Shown: positions 12,146 to 12,574 of the stretch, one piece after another | Layout: each line of letters opens with the position of its first letter | Numbering within the stretch: position 1 is the first letter of the stretch | NCBI GenBank assembly: GCA_027021095.1 | Contig: JALUUZ010000191.1 | Span: 1-12,574, forward strand | DNA from: Gammaproteobacteria bacterium | Lineage (GTDB): Bacteria > Pseudomonadota > Gammaproteobacteria > SZUA-21 | Direction of reading: 5' to 3' | DNA: 12,574 nt | Position numbers and translations under genes: made by a program | The notes under the pieces: model-generated | The model's database searches: none | The model's input: only the letters and a program-made list of their open reading frames with translations | What the model was told of the DNA's origin: nothing

Positions 12146-12574
12146 CGGGACTCAGTGCGTGCAAACACGATACGCCCGTTGTGCAGCGTATAGTGAACCC
12201 GGCCCTTGAACTGCCAGCCGTCGAACGGCGTGTTGGTGCCACGGCTGTGCATGCTCGCGGTGTCGAGCTGCCACAGTGCTTCCGGGTCGAACAGGCAGAG
12301 GTCTGCCGGTGTGCCCGGCGCCAGTGTGCCGGTGTCCAGTCCAAGTATCCTGGCCGGTCCCAGGGTCAGGCGCGCGATGGCCTGTGACAGCGGCAGTACG
12401 CCTTCTTCCACCAGCTTCAATGTCAGCGGCAGCAGTGTCTCCAGTGCAGAGATGCCAGGCTCGGTATCGCCGAAGGGCATCTGTTTGGCGTCTGGTTCGT
12501 GCGGCTGGTGGTCGGAGCAGAGACTGTTGATGATCCCTTTGCTGACGGCATGACGCAGTCCGTCCCTGTCGCGC
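12142..12574 (-). CDS. pyrC: Dihydroorotase, PyrC/PyrX type (N-terminus beyond the window)
   Basis: C-terminal ~143 residues; the frame is open to the window edge, so the gene starts beyond 12574. Amidohydrolase-superfamily dihydroorotases interconvert carbamoyl-aspartate and dihydroorotate. Visible: CSDHQPHEPDAKQMPFGDTE with the Asp and His of the SDHxPH motif retained, PGISALETLLPL, IARLTLGPARILGL, GTLAPGTPADLCLFDP and TPFDGWQFKGRVHYTLHNGR, the standard C-terminal segment of the beta-sandwich. In Pseudomonas a gene in this neighbourhood encodes a catalytically dead dihydroorotase (PyrC') that assembles with aspartate transcarbamoylase. The N-terminal zinc ligands that would distinguish the two are outside the window, so active versus inactive cannot be decided. 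Overlaps the PyrK-like gene by four bases. Confidence 0.92.
   Translation of the reverse strand, partial: RDRDGLRHAVSKGIINSLCSDHQPHEPDAKQMPFGDTEPGISALETLLPLTLKLVEEGVLPLSQAIARLTLGPARILGLDTGTLAPGTPADLCLFDPEALWQLDTASMHSRGTNTPFDGWQFKGRVHYTLHNGRIVFARTESR

Overview
The window looks like a chromosomal segment of a gammaproteobacterium with a moderately high GC core. The evidence is the twitching-motility pair pilT-pilU, the yggS-proC-yggT-yggU block that sits divergently beside pilT in Pseudomonas and relatives, and a PyrC-type dihydroorotase next to pilU. A Chromatiales-like lineage is plausible but is only an impression.

Layout. (1) Positions 1-2105, plus strand: the end of a bufferin-type operon. 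It has a truncated DUF692/MNIO enzyme (bufB-like), a DUF2063 partner (bufC/hvfC-like) overlapping it by one base, and a DoxX-family membrane protein. The bufferin peptide precursor would lie upstream of the window. (2) Positions 2112-4600, minus strand: yggS, proC, yggT and yggU, in that transcriptional order. The last three are tightly packed, and proC may have its own -10 element. (3) Positions 4601-9039: about 4.4 kb of accessory DNA between yggS and pilT, which are normally neighbours. It holds a MITE-like inverted-repeat element; a minus-strand cassette of three small genes (a 65-residue peptide with GHAAL and YMSHWP motifs, a lipoprotein, and an exported SH3-domain protein); a plus-strand chimera joining the first ~46 residues of an IS256-family transposase to a complete DUF4291 protein; and a minus-strand chimera joining an unknown hydrophilic N-terminal region to the C-terminal third of an ISNCY-like DDE transposase. 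(4) Positions 9040-11217, plus strand: pilT and pilU, the type IV pilus retraction ATPases. (5) Positions 11255-12574, minus strand: dihydroorotase (C-terminal part only) followed by a PyrK-like electron-transfer flavoprotein, overlapping by four bases.

How the genes work together. The left operon probably makes a modified, metal-binding secreted peptide. The yggS block covers PLP homeostasis, proline synthesis and membrane functions. pilTU powers pilus retraction. The right end belongs to pyrimidine synthesis. The middle is a mobile-element-scarred insertion. Its best-supported regulatory feature is a sigma70-like promoter with a consensus -35, preceded by a 20-bp perfect palindrome at about -61. 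The most unusual objects are the two in-frame transposase chimeras. No rRNA, tRNA or CRISPR array was seen.
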